Source: Actinomycetota bacterium
Lineage (GTDB): Bacteria > Actinomycetota > Acidimicrobiia > Acidimicrobiales > Acidimicrobilacustridaceae
Length of the DNA: 64,000 nucleotides
Direction of reading: 5' to 3'
Assembly: GCA_016185305.1 (NCBI GenBank)
Contig: JACPNV010000055.1
Coordinates: 1 to 64,000, forward strand
Shown here: piece after piece, positions 1-8,134 of the stretch
Layout of the letters: the number at the start of each line of letters is the position of its first letter
Position numbering within the stretch: the first letter of the stretch is position 1
The notes under the pieces: generated by a model
Database searches by the model: none
Told to the model about the DNA's origin: nothing
Seen by the model: only the letters and a program-made list of their open reading frames with translations
Program-made: the position numbers and the translations under genes

Positions 1-1
1 G

Positions 2-247
2 CCGATGATGCGCGACCTCACCCAACTGTCCGGTGACGCGCTCGACAAGGCGTTCCTCGAAGACATGATCCCCCATCACGGGGTGGCAGTGATGATGTCC
101 CAGCAGCTTCTCGGCAAGGGCCTGGCCCAGCACGACGAAGCGACCCAGCTGGCGACGTCCATCGGTGACGGCCAGCGCGCCGAGATCATGAAGATGATGG
201 GCTGGATCGGATCGTGGTTCGGCGAGGGCATGCACGGACCCCGGTGA
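2..247 (+). CDS. DUF305 family protein, C-terminal part
   Basis: The reading frame is open at the left edge, so only the last 81 codons are present and the start lies outside the window. The segment FLEDMIPHHGVAVMM followed by a Met-rich helix is the signature of DUF305 (ferritin-like four-helix fold). These are usually exported or lipid-anchored proteins, often linked to copper or other metal handling through His and Met. Neither a signal peptide nor the upstream neighbours can be seen. The family call is firm; the metal role is inference. Confidence 0.75.
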   Translation, partial: PMMRDLTQLSGDALDKAFLEDMIPHHGVAVMMSQQLLGKGLAQHDEATQLATSIGDGQRAEIMKMMGWIGSWFGEGMHGPR

Positions 248-347
248 GCCGGCGTGGTCGCGGGCGCCTCGGCATCGATCGCTAGCTAGCGTTGGCTTCG
301 ATGGTGGACGAACCGCGAGTCTCACGCCGATACGGCGCGCCCGATCG

Positions 348-1157
348 ATGACCGGCCACGACGATGTCGAGGTGCTCCTCGGTGGCGTCGGCAACGCTGG
401 CGCCGTGGTTCGCATCGGAGCCAACGTGCTCCGGCCGACCAGCGAGCATTCGCCGGCAATCCACGCGCTTCTCCGCCATCTCGAGGCCGCCGGGTTCGGC
501 GGCGCACCCCGACTGCTCGGCGTGGAGGCCGACGGCCGTGAGCGGCTCGGGTTCATCGATGGAGAAGTCCCGCTCCCACCGTTTCCGGACTGGTCGCTCG
601 CCGGTGCGGTGCTCGCGTCGATCGCAGCGCTGCTCCGCCGCTTCCACGACGCCACTACTCGATTCGTGGTCCCGGCGGGCGCCTCGTGGAGTGCTGAGCT
701 CGCCGACCCGGCACCGGGGAACGAACCGGTGCTCTGCCACAACGATGTGTGCCTGGAGAACGTCGTGTTCCGCGATGCAGCGGCCGTCGCTCTTTTGGAC
801 TTCGAGTTCGCCGCGCCCGGTCGCCGTGTGTGGGATGTGGCAGCCATGGCTCGCATGTGCGTCCCGATCGACACCGACGACGACGCCGCCCGGATCGGGC
901 GCCGGGGGCTCGACCCGTTCACCCGCCTCCGTGTCGCCGCCGATGCCTACGGGCTCGACTCGACCCAGCGTGTCGAGCTGGTCGACGCGCTCACCACGCA
1001 GGTCGAGCAGCGCGGCGACTTCGTGCGCAGGCGGGTCGAGGCCGGCGACGACGCGTTCATCGCCATGTGGGAAGCGATGGGCGGCCAGGCCCGCTACGAC
1101 CGCCGAGCCGCGTGGTTCGCGGCACGACGCGACGCCTTCCTCGCCGCGCTGGCGTAA
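348..1157 (+). CDS. Aminoglycoside phosphotransferase (APH)-like kinase
   Basis: This 269-residue protein has the APH/choline-kinase catalytic core. The catalytic loop HND with a following Asn (residues 131-138, CHNDVCLEN) and the Mg-binding DFE (151-153) are both intact. It would transfer phosphate from ATP to a small-molecule hydroxyl; the substrate cannot be read from sequence. The N-terminal ATP lobe is short and starts directly with the strand region, which is common in the actinobacterial members. The gene stands alone. A 110-nt interspersed repeat begins at its TAA stop. Most proteins of this kind are not resistance enzymes. Confidence 0.8.
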   Translation: MTGHDDVEVLLGGVGNAGAVVRIGANVLRPTSEHSPAIHALLRHLEAAGFGGAPRLLGVEADGRERLGFIDGEVPLPPFPDWSLAGAVLASIAALLRRFHDATTRFVVPAGASWSAELADPAPGNEPVLCHNDVCLENVVFRDAAAVALLDFEFAAPGRRVWDVAAMARMCVPIDTDDDAARIGRRGLDPFTRLRVAADAYGLDSTQRVELVDALTTQVEQRGDFVRRRVEAGDDAFIAMWEAMGGQARYDRRAAWFAARRDAFLAALA

Positions 1158-1267
1158 GAGGCTGCGCCAAAAGGCGCGGCCGTGGCCCGAGCGTCCCGGC
1201 GCGCAGCGCCAAGAGCGGGAGATCAGCGCCACGAACCGCGACGACCGAACCTATCCGCTGAACCTCT
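1157..1267 (+). repeat. Interspersed ~110-nt intergenic repeat, copy 1
   Basis: This stretch matches 15717-15826 on the opposite strand over its whole length with scattered mismatches. It begins at the stop codon of the APH-like gene. Its left end folds as a hairpin, GGCTGCGCC-AAAA-GGCGCGGCC (9 bp with one G-T pair), and its right end is CTATCCGCTGAACCTCT. A 19-nt match to that right end also occurs near 10108-10124. It has no coding signature. Together with the gap to 1328 it fills the space between two convergent genes. Confidence 0.7.
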
Positions 1268-1327
1268 GAAGCAAACCTGGTCAACCCGAGCGCCGACGAG
1301 CTGCTCTGCGTCCCGATGCGCTGAGCG

Positions 1328-2458
1328 TCACCCGGGCAGCCCGCTCGCCACGGCCGGGCTGCCCGCGGCGGTTGCCTTCCAGCGGGCACTGAACCGCCAG
1401 TACAGGTAGGCAGCGGCGCCGAGGGGGATGGGCAGCAACCAGGTGGCGTACCGGTAGAGCGCGATGGCGGCGACGAGAGCGGACTGCTGATCGCTGGGGA
1501 CGGCCGGGCCCAAGATGGCGAACAAGGCGGCTTCGGCCACGCCGAGCCCACCAGGTGTCGGCGCCACGGTCGTCGCCAACGACACGCCACCGAACGCCAC
1601 GACGACGAGCCAGATGCTCACCTCGTCTGGGCCGATGCCCATCATCCGGATCGCGGAGAGAAGGACGGCGATCATGCTGAGCTGGCTGACCAGCATCGTG
1701 GTGGTGAGCCGTTCCCATCGACCGCTGACGAGCGTGACGAGCTCGCTGCGCAAGCCGACGGTGCGCGTGGTGAGATCGGGAGGGCGGCGTCGGAACAACC
1801 GCGCGAAAGGGGACGCCGCTCGTGAGAGCAGAGCGCCGAACCGTGTGGCGAAGCTCTCGCTGCGCAGCACGAGCGCGAAGAGCACGAGCGCGGTGGCCAC
1901 GCCGCCGGCGACCACGAGGGCCAAACCCAGCTCGCCACCGCCGTCGCCGTCGGTGGTCGCCATCCCCACAAGGCCCGCAGCGAGCAGGCTGTAGCGGACG
2001 AGGTTCGTCCAGATCCCGGTCGTGAGCAGGCTGAGGGTGATCGCCTGCACGCGAAAGCCCCAGCTATGGAGGATGGCGAACGTCATGCCGGTGCCGACCG
2101 CGCCACCTTCGGGCAACGTGTTCGAGACCGCGGACGACGAGAGGTTCGCCACACCGGCTTGCGGGACGCGCAAACCGGGCAGTGCCGTCGCCATCGGTGG
2201 CCAGTTGGTGGCGAGGTTGAACAGCCCCAGTGCGGTGACGACGACGACCGAACCGGCGGTGATGAGCGCCCGCACCGAGCCGAGATCGACGGTGCCCGAG
2301 AGGCGGGTCGCGAGAAACGCGAAGATGGCGATGACCAACCCGAACGAGATCACACCCTTGCCGATCCGCACGGCGAGGTTGCGACTCGGGCGCGACGGGA
2401 GCTTCTCGTGCGAATCGACCGTGCCAGTCGTGGGGGTCGCCGGTTCGCCGTCAGCCAT
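1328..2458 (-). CDS. Lysylphosphatidylglycerol synthase TM-region (UPF0104) family membrane protein
   Basis: A 376-residue integral membrane protein with about eight hydrophobic segments after a polar N-terminus of ~30 residues. The motif TPGGLGVAEAAL near residues 298-310 is the hallmark of the LPG-synthase transmembrane or flippase-like domain (PF03706). Only this domain is present; there is no C-terminal aminoacyl-transferase, so it is not a full MprF. The family is thought to move or recognise lipids, and the substrate is unknown. It overlaps the upstream PAP2 gene by 8 nt, so the two are probably translated together and act on the same lipid system. Confidence 0.82.
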   Translation of the reverse strand: MADGEPATPTTGTVDSHEKLPSRPSRNLAVRIGKGVISFGLVIAIFAFLATRLSGTVDLGSVRALITAGSVVVVTALGLFNLATNWPPMATALPGLRVPQAGVANLSSSAVSNTLPEGGAVGTGMTFAILHSWGFRVQAITLSLLTTGIWTNLVRYSLLAAGLVGMATTDGDGGGELGLALVVAGGVATALVLFALVLRSESFATRFGALLSRAASPFARLFRRRPPDLTTRTVGLRSELVTLVSGRWERLTTTMLVSQLSMIAVLLSAIRMMGIGPDEVSIWLVVVAFGGVSLATTVAPTPGGLGVAEAALFAILGPAVPSDQQSALVAAIALYRYATWLLPIPLGAAAYLYWRFSARWKATAAGSPAVASGLPG

Positions 2459-3116
2459 GGTCGACGCTTGCGTCCTCGACGCTGGCGGTCACGCCGACCG
2501 CGAGGTGCCAGGCCGTGCCGACGAGGGTGCCCAGCGCGGCGCCCCCGACGACATCGAGCGGGAAGTGCGCACCGATGGCGACACGAGCGAACGCGACGAC
2601 CGACGCCAGGGCATACACGCCCGCGCGCCACGGGCGGGTGAGGTACGGCGCGACCACGGCCGCGAGCGCGAAGGCGACGGCCGCGTGGCCCGACGGGTAG
2701 CCCCCGCCCTGAACCGGCGCGCTGGCCCTCGGGACGAAATCGGCGAGCTCGGCTGCCGGCCGGCCCCGGCCGACGAGCACCTTCAACGCCTTGGCCAACC
2801 ACCACGCGCCGAGCCCGGCGACCAGCGCGCCCAGCGCGGGACGCCACTGGCGCCACACGAGGGCGGCGACGATGGCGACGGCGAGCGGAGCCAGCACCGA
2901 GCCGGCTTGCATGGGCCACCACAACAGCCCCTCGACGGGCTCGCCGATCCGGTACGCCGCATCGAGCACCCGTCGTTCCGCGGGCACGATGCCGGCGGTG
3001 GCCGCGGCGGTGGCCGCGGCGAGCACGACGGCAGAGCCAACCGTCGCGACCGCGACTGACCCGGATCGGCGAGCAACCCTCGGCCTGGCTCGCGTGTTGC
3101 CAGCTCGCGTGCTCAT
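2451..3116 (-). CDS. PAP2-superfamily membrane phosphatase
   Basis: This 221-residue multi-pass protein carries all three PAP2 acid-phosphatase motifs: K112-x6-RP (119-120), PSGH (141-144) and R178-x5-H184-x3-D188. These build a lipid-phosphate phosphatase site on the outer face of the membrane. Likely substrates are undecaprenyl diphosphate, phosphatidate or a related polyprenyl phosphate; sequence alone does not decide. The 8-nt overlap with the downstream flippase-like gene suggests a two-gene lipid-processing operon. About 130 nt upstream separate it from the toxin gene, with nothing recognised there. Confidence 0.87.
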   Translation of the reverse strand: MSTRAGNTRARPRVARRSGSVAVATVGSAVVLAAATAAATAGIVPAERRVLDAAYRIGEPVEGLLWWPMQAGSVLAPLAVAIVAALVWRQWRPALGALVAGLGAWWLAKALKVLVGRGRPAAELADFVPRASAPVQGGGYPSGHAAVAFALAAVVAPYLTRPWRAGVYALASVVAFARVAIGAHFPLDVVGGAALGTLVGTAWHLAVGVTASVEDASVDHG

Positions 3117-3248
3117 GGTCGATTCCGATCGCGTCGTTCGGGCTGCGCTCCCGCGGCCAGGCCGAGCGCGCCGCTCGTGTCCACGTCACCAGTCAACAGG
3201 AATCGGCCGGCTCCGGCCGCACACGCGTGGATCGTCGCCGGCCACACT

Positions 3249-3635
3249 TCAGACCGCTTCGATACGTAGGCGTCTGCGCACGGCGTCTGCGATCGCGTGG
3301 ATGTGGTCTCGGTTGGAGGTGACCACTGCGTCGCCGCGGCGCAGCGCGCCTTCGACGACGGCCACGTCGACGATGTCGTCGTGGTGGGCCTTGCCGGCGA
3401 GCACCCCGACGTCTCGGGCCTGATCTGCGCTCATGGGTTCGATCTCGCACAGGGTGAGCAGCCGTGCCAGGCTCGCTTGGCGGGGTCCGCCTCGCCAGGC
3501 TTCGGCGAGGGCGGGGGCGGGCACGGTGGGCACGACCTCTTCGGCGAGGAACCCGGCGTGGAGCGCCCACATGCGCCGATCGTTGCGTTCGGCGGCCACG
3601 AGTGCGCCGGTGTCATAGGTGACACCCATCGTCAC
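3249..3635 (-). CDS. vapC: PIN-domain toxin, VapC type
   Basis: A 128-residue PIN-domain protein. The acidic residues that hold the metal are in the expected order: D8 (TYDTGAL), E45, D86/D87, D90 and D110. VapC toxins are Mg-dependent ribonucleases that cut tRNA or rRNA when not bound by their antitoxin. The GTG start shares 4 nt with the antitoxin stop (GTGA read on the minus strand), which couples its translation to the antitoxin. An ATG two codons later is the alternative start. Chromosomal VapBC pairs are frequent in actinobacteria. Confidence 0.85.
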   Translation of the reverse strand: MTMGVTYDTGALVAAERNDRRMWALHAGFLAEEVVPTVPAPALAEAWRGGPRQASLARLLTLCEIEPMSADQARDVGVLAGKAHHDDIVDVAVVEGALRRGDAVVTSNRDHIHAIADAVRRRLRIEAV

Positions 3636-3901
3636 GCGGAGCGTTTCGGTCGCTTGGCCCGACCGGTGCCGAGCAGCGCGCGGGCTCGGGCGAGACCCTC
3701 GGCGAGCTCGTCAGGAGTCAGCGGCCCCTGATCTCTTTCCCACTCCGCGATGGCTTGGCGGCCGGCTTCGAGGCGCAGCCGGTGTGCGGCGGTGTCGGCC
3801 AGCCACCCGCTGAACGTGGTGCCGTCCTGGGCGGCAGCCCGGTCGATCGCGTCAGCGAGTTGGGGTGGCAGCGAGATGGATCGTTTCTCGCGTCGCGCCA
3901 T
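3632..3901 (-). CDS. vapB: Ribbon-helix-helix antitoxin, VapB type
   Basis: An 89-residue protein. Residues 5-40 (KRSISLPPQLADAIDRAAAQ onward) match a ribbon-helix-helix DNA-binding domain: a short strand followed by two helices. The C-terminal half is charged and would wrap the VapC toxin. Such pairs repress their own promoter. I start it at the ATG at 3899-3901, because the longer open frame upstream is Pro/Arg-rich and lies over the neighbouring nuclease gene. No Shine-Dalgarno sequence precedes the ATG, so the message may be leaderless. Confidence 0.8.
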   Translation of the reverse strand: MARREKRSISLPPQLADAIDRAAAQDGTTFSGWLADTAAHRLRLEAGRQAIAEWERDQGPLTPDELAEGLARARALLGTGRAKRPKRSA

Positions 3902-3948
3902 CACCGAACGGTAGCACAAGCGGTAGGACAGGCGAGGTGGGCCGGGCT

Positions 3949-4788
3949 TCAGGTGTCGCCGTCGCGGTGGGCGCGCAGGTAGGTGAGCGCGGCGGCGAGG
4001 AACCGGTAGGTCCATTCTTCGGCGAGGGGGCGGGTGTCGCAGAACACGATGTGCACTTCTGGGTAGCGAACGGTGACCGCGGCGAGCTGGTCGGCGAGGA
4101 ACCCGGGCGCGACGTACTGGTTGTTGAGCAGGCCGGCGTAGCGGTCCTCGACGACGAGCGCGGCCCGGGGCACGGTGGCGAGCTCCGCGAGGGCGTAGGG
4201 GAGTTGGCCGTCCACGAGACGGCGGGACAGATCATCGATGGACTTGCGTTCGACGACGGCGACGATCTCGTCGTCGAGGGCGACGCCGTAGTCCCCGGCG
4301 GGCAACGCGCGGCGTTGGGTGGCCGCGTGTTGTTGCCGGGTGAACTTGTAGGGGTAGCGTTCGCGGCTGTCGACGAAGATGGTCATGGGAGCGTCGAGGC
4401 CGGCGGGGCGCCCGGTGGGCACCCGGTAGGTAGGCCGTGCCTTCTTGGTGGTACGGGCGGATTGCCAGAAGATGCCTTCTCGGCCGCCGGCGATTTTGGT
4501 GAACACGAACTGGGAGCGGTTCTCGCGGGCGCGGTCCAAGACGAGGTCAACGGCGACACCTCGACGCTCACAGGAGCGCACGGGGACCTCTTCGATGATC
4601 TGGGCGTCGTCGGGCCAGTTCTCGAGGCGATGGCAGTACACCTTCGCGGTGCGGGGCCAGCTATCGCGGGTCTTGAGCAGCAGTTCGCGGTTGCCGATGG
4701 GGAGGCGCACGATGAACGGCAGGCTGGAGTCCGGGTCGGGGTTGTGGGCGACCGTGAAGGTCTTCGCGGCTCCGGTCGTCGTCTTCAT
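3949..4788 (-). CDS. ERCC4/XPF-type nuclease domain protein
   Basis: A 279-residue protein. The C-terminal half has the XPF-family nuclease signature: VDSRER (139-144), GDY (165-167) and ERKSIDD (180-186, the ERKxxxD motif). The N-terminal ~130 residues match no domain I recognise. XPF-like nucleases cut branched or damaged DNA in a metal-dependent way. I start it at ATG 4786-4788, because residues of the longer frame upstream (to 5001) look non-coding and run into a hairpin. It lies upstream of vapB on the same strand, about 47 nt away. Its biological role here is unknown. Confidence 0.72.
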   Translation of the reverse strand: MKTTTGAAKTFTVAHNPDPDSSLPFIVRLPIGNRELLLKTRDSWPRTAKVYCHRLENWPDDAQIIEEVPVRSCERRGVAVDLVLDRARENRSQFVFTKIAGGREGIFWQSARTTKKARPTYRVPTGRPAGLDAPMTIFVDSRERYPYKFTRQQHAATQRRALPAGDYGVALDDEIVAVVERKSIDDLSRRLVDGQLPYALAELATVPRAALVVEDRYAGLLNNQYVAPGFLADQLAAVTVRYPEVHIVFCDTRPLAEEWTYRFLAAALTYLRAHRDGDT

Positions 4789-5006
4789 CGGCGGGTGTCG
4801 CGGGCGCAGGTGGCGGCGTAGTTCGCCCAGTCGCTTCCCGACGCCCGAGCCCAACGCACACCGCCGGAAGGGTCCGGTGGTCTCCTCGTCGCGCTCGATG
4901 GCCAGCCCTCCGCCCGAGTCGGCGAGAGGCACGGCTTGGGCAAAAGTGTCGGTTTGACGGCCGTCCGGCGGTTGGGTGGGGTATGCTGTGTGTCCCAACA
5001 CCAGCG

Positions 5007-5052
5007 CGACGAAGCCCGCTGTCCGATGCTCTGCGTCCGGCGGGCTTCGTCG
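5007..5052. terminator. Perfect 13-bp inverted repeat, likely terminator
   Basis: CGACGAAGCCCGC at 5007-5019 pairs exactly with GCGGGCTTCGTCG at 5040-5052 around a 20-nt loop. It lies 31 nt past the stop of the minus-strand TetR gene. It has no T-run, as is usual for actinobacterial terminators. The ~295-nt space 4789-5083 holds nothing else convincing; a TATGCT box near 4982 has no well-spaced -35. Confidence 0.55.
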
Positions 5053-5083
5053 TCTCCGGGCACAGGTCCTCCCCCACGTCGTC

Positions 5084-5728
5084 CTACGAGGATGAGGAGA
5101 CGAGCAACGAACTGGCGAGCAGGTGAACCGCTCGCGCGGACTCCTCGACGCTCCGGCCGCTCGTGCGAAGGTCGTTCCATAGACCCCAGCTCAACACGTT
5201 GGCCAGCGCGGCCCGCACGATGGAGCGCTGGCCGGCTCGGAGCACCGACAGCTCAGGGTCGAACACGTCGAGCACCTGCTGCTCGCCGATCTCGGTCAGC
5301 GCATCGCGGGCGGCGCGCAGCTCTTCGGAGAAAGGTTCTTGCAGCAGCGACGCCCGGCGGACCGGCGTGATCCACTCGAGCAACTGGCTGCGCTGCGCGA
5401 CGAACTGGTCGATGCGCTCGGCGAGCGGGAGGCCATCGGAGATCGGCCGCACCTGCGCGCCGAGTCGCTCAGCCTCTCGGGCCGACGCGGCCCGGAACAA
5501 CGACTCGAGATCGCCGTAGTGGTGGTAGATGAGCCGCAGCGAGATGCCGGCCCGTTCCGCGATGCGGTTGGCCGTCGGCTGCAGGTCGCCCTCGTGCACC
5601 AGATCGAGAAGGGCGTCGACGATCGCGGACCGCGTGCGGACCGCGCGCGCCGCCCGGCCATCGACGGGTGCATCGTCGGCGTCGGGGCGCGCCGCTTCGG
5701 AAGAGGTCTTCCCTACGCCGCGAACCAC
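5084..5728 (-). CDS. TetR-family transcriptional regulator
   Basis: About 214 residues. The N-terminal helix-turn-helix (around residues 30-75, containing TANRIAERAGISLRLIYHHY) is typical of TetR, and the C-terminal half is a helical ligand and dimer domain. The only good in-frame start near the family's usual length is GTG 5726-5728, which overlaps the end of the SCP2 gene by 16 nt; longer upstream frames are unlikely. It is cotranscribed with the SCP2 sterol-carrier-like gene, so it may sense a lipid or fatty-acyl ligand (inference). A strong hairpin follows its stop. Confidence 0.8.
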   Translation of the reverse strand: MVRGVGKTSSEAARPDADDAPVDGRAARAVRTRSAIVDALLDLVHEGDLQPTANRIAERAGISLRLIYHHYGDLESLFRAASAREAERLGAQVRPISDGLPLAERIDQFVAQRSQLLEWITPVRRASLLQEPFSEELRAARDALTEIGEQQVLDVFDPELSVLRAGQRSIVRAALANVLSWGLWNDLRTSGRSVEESARAVHLLASSLLVSSSS

Positions 5729-6138
5729 GCCTGCATCTGCTGAGCGAACATCATGTCGCCACCGAGCCGGAGCTTGCCGCTCATGAACGCCTGCATGCCG
5801 TCGAGCTTGCCGGCGACGAAGCGCAAGAAGTCGGGCAGTGCCAAGCCGAGGGTCAGGCGGGGCGCCTCGGCGGCACCCTCGCTTGCCTTGCACGTCCCGT
5901 CGGCGATGGTGACCGTGTAGGAGTAGGTCTGGTCAGGTGCCGTGATGTCCCATTGCACGACGGCGGACTGGCCCGCCGCCTTGTCGGCCTGGAAGCGCTC
6001 CTCCATCGCCGAGAAGATCTGGCCCAAGATCTCGTTCACGCCGGCCTCGGCGACGAACGCGTTGATGTCGTCGTCGGTCTGCCCCTCGAGCAGTTCGCCG
6101 AGCTGATCTTGGGTTGCGATGGGGCTCTCGTCAGCCAT
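5713..6138 (-). CDS. SCP2 sterol-binding domain protein
   Basis: A 141-residue cytoplasmic protein matching the SCP2/sterol-carrier fold: an N-terminal helical part, the strand DQTYSYTVTIADGT, then the ending LDGMQAFMSGKLRLGGDMM that closes the hydrophobic tunnel and is the family's most recognisable segment. These proteins bind fatty acyl-CoA or other hydrophobic molecules. I start at ATG 6136-6138, preceded by a good GGAGAGG Shine-Dalgarno, rather than at the ATG 21 codons upstream. The TetR gene overlaps its end, so the two form one operon. Confidence 0.85.
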   Translation of the reverse strand: MADESPIATQDQLGELLEGQTDDDINAFVAEAGVNEILGQIFSAMEERFQADKAAGQSAVVQWDITAPDQTYSYTVTIADGTCKASEGAAEAPRLTLGLALPDFLRFVAGKLDGMQAFMSGKLRLGGDMMFAQQMQAWFAA

Positions 6139-6385
6139 GGTTGGTCCTCTCCTTCGCGTCGGGCCGGCCCGCTGCCGGCGTGACACTAGCCAACCATTCA
6201 TTGCACCCGATGTGCAAGAAGCTGGTCGGCGCCATCGCTCCGCCGACCGAGTTCGCCAGTCTCCGCAGGATCGCGCTCAACCGTTTGTGCGATCGCAAGC
6301 ATGACCCGCGGCTCTGTCCCCGGCGACCTCGTCGAGTCATCCTTTGCATACGACGGAAAGGGACACACGACGGAAAGGCGGAGCG

Positions 6386-7399
6386 ATGAGTCTGACACTT
6401 CTCGAAACGGGTGCGGTGGTGTGCGACGAGGACTTCTACCTCATCGCCGAGTCGATCCCCCACATCGTGTGGATGGCTGGCTCGGACGGCTCGATCGAGT
6501 ACTTCAACGTGCGCGGGAGCGAGTATGCCGGTTGGGCCCGCGGTTCGGGGCTGGGGTGGAACTGGGTGGAGCTCATCCATCCCGACGACGTGACCGAAGC
6601 GATGGCCGGGTGGGCTTGTTCGACCGAGGCCGGTGAGCCGTATGACGATCGGTTCCGGCTGCGGCGCTTCGACGGCTCGTACCGGTGGCACGCGGTGCGC
6701 GGGCTTCCGGTCCGCGACACCGAAGGGCGGATCAAGAAGTGGATCGGGACGGCGACCGATGTCGACGAGGAGCGCCGTGCACGGCAAGAGCTGTCGTGCG
6801 CCGAACACCGGTACCGGCAGCTCACGCTGGCGACGGCGGGAGCGATCGCGGCGTCGGTCGATGCCCGCGATCCCTACACGGCCGGCCATCAGCGGCGGGT
6901 CGCCGCGATCTCGGCGGCCATCGGCGCCGAGCTGCACCTGCCCGACGTCGACATCGAAGGGATCCGATTGGCCGCCTCGATCCACGACATCGGCAAGCTC
7001 GGTGTGCCTCTGGAACTTCTGGCCTGTCCCCGCCGGCTCGTGCCGGCCGAGTTCGAGCTCATCAAGACCCATGCCCAGATCGGCCACGACATCGTCGCGG
7101 GGATCGAGTTCCCCTGGCCGGTGGCCGACATGATCGTGCAGCACCATGAGCGCCTCGACGGCAGTGGCTACCCGAATGGGCTCACCGGTGACGAGATCGT
7201 GGTCGGTGCCCGGATCATCGCCGTGGCCGACACCGTGGAGGCGATGGGATCGCACCGTCCCTTCCGGCCCGCACGAGGCCTCGACGTCGCGCTCGACGAG
7301 ATCAAGGTCAATGCCGGTCGTCTCTATGACCAATCGGTGGCGAGCGCGTGCGACGAGCTGTTCAGGAGCGGCCGGCTGCAGCTCGACACCCTTGCCTGA
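6386..7399 (+). CDS. PAS domain HD-GYP phosphodiesterase
   Basis: A 337-residue cytoplasmic signalling protein. A PAS/PAC sensor (about residues 20-130) is followed by a short coiled linker and an HD-GYP domain (about 145-330). The catalytic HD is at 200-201, the HHE at 253-255 and the GYP at 261-263, so the metal site looks intact. HD-GYP domains hydrolyse cyclic di-GMP. No membrane segment is present, so the PAS domain would sense an internal cue. The ATG at 6386 follows a GGAAAGGCGGAG ribosome site. A GGDEF cyclase at the right end of the window makes the opposite reaction plausible in the same cell. Confidence 0.87.
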   Translation: MSLTLLETGAVVCDEDFYLIAESIPHIVWMAGSDGSIEYFNVRGSEYAGWARGSGLGWNWVELIHPDDVTEAMAGWACSTEAGEPYDDRFRLRRFDGSYRWHAVRGLPVRDTEGRIKKWIGTATDVDEERRARQELSCAEHRYRQLTLATAGAIAASVDARDPYTAGHQRRVAAISAAIGAELHLPDVDIEGIRLAASIHDIGKLGVPLELLACPRRLVPAEFELIKTHAQIGHDIVAGIEFPWPVADMIVQHHERLDGSGYPNGLTGDEIVVGARIIAVADTVEAMGSHRPFRPARGLDVALDEIKVNAGRLYDQSVASACDELFRSGRLQLDTLA

Positions 7400-7491
7400 C
7401 CGCGTCGCCCACCGGCTGGATGGGGCTGGATGGGGCGACCGTGAACTGACGGGCCGATCAGTAACAACCCGGCGGCGGCTACGGTTCGTTC

Positions 7492-8124
7492 GTGGGCAAC
7501 TCCCGGGCGAAGGCGCGACCGATGCGGCGGGCGGTGAGTGCAGAAGACAAGAACCGGCGCCGCGACGAGTTGCTCGCCGCGGCCAAGCAGGTCTTCGCCG
7601 AGCAGGGATACCAGTCGGCCACGGTGGCCGACGTCGCGAGAGCGGCGGGGCTCTCCTATGGCGTCGTCTACTGGTACTTCGACTCGAAAGAGGCGTTGCT
7701 GCACGCGCTGATGGAAGCCGAAGAAGCCACGTTGCGCTCGCGCATCGCCGAAGCAGTCGCGTCGGCGGAGTCCCGCGACATCCGCGTCGTGCTCACCGGC
7801 GCGGTCGGTGCGACGTTCCAGTTCTTCGACGACGACCAGGCGTCAGCGTCGTTGCTGTTCCGCGACCCATCGACGCTCGGCGCCGACTTCGGGCGCCATC
7901 TCCTCGAGATCTATGGGCGCTTCATCGGCGACCTCGACTCGGTCGTGCGCACCAGCCAGCGAAACGGCCTCGTCCGCAAGGCCCCGCCGCGGCTGCTGGC
8001 CTTCTCGGTTGCCGCACTTGTCAGCCAGGTCGCGCTCCGCCGCCTCACCACCGACGATGGCCTTCGGCCCGACGATGCCGCAGAGCTCGTCGTGGGTCTG
8101 CTCTTCGACGGGCTTGGTGCGTGA
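7492..8124 (+). CDS. TetR-family transcriptional regulator
   Basis: A 210-residue protein. Residues 22-70 form the TetR helix-turn-helix, with the well-conserved FAEQGYQSATVADVARAAG and YWYFDSKEALL. The C-terminal domain resembles those of fatty-acid and xenobiotic-type TetR proteins. It starts at GTG 7492, and basic residues precede the domain. The gene is not closely linked to a target: the next gene on the same strand is at 8809, and the intervening gene is convergent. The ~90 nt upstream contains a short direct repeat (GGCTGGATGG twice) but no clear operator. Confidence 0.85.
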   Translation: MGNSRAKARPMRRAVSAEDKNRRRDELLAAAKQVFAEQGYQSATVADVARAAGLSYGVVYWYFDSKEALLHALMEAEEATLRSRIAEAVASAESRDIRVVLTGAVGATFQFFDDDQASASLLFRDPSTLGADFGRHLLEIYGRFIGDLDSVVRTSQRNGLVRKAPPRLLAFSVAALVSQVALRRLTTDDGLRPDDAAELVVGLLFDGLGA

Positions 8125-8134
8125 AGCATTCGAC

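Noticed and set aside
3902-4015. Longer start of the VapB antitoxin at 4015
   Set aside because: The extra 38 residues are Pro/Arg-rich, overlap the nuclease gene and precede a typical ribbon-helix-helix N-terminus at the internal ATG.
4948-4990. TTGACG and TATGCT boxes as a + strand promoter
   Set aside because: The spacing is about 22 nt, too long for a sigma-70-type promoter, and no gene follows on the + strand.
6131-7333. A 400-codon minus-strand frame over the HD-GYP gene
   Set aside because: The + strand protein has intact PAS, HD and GYP motifs and a ribosome site. The antisense product has no domain.
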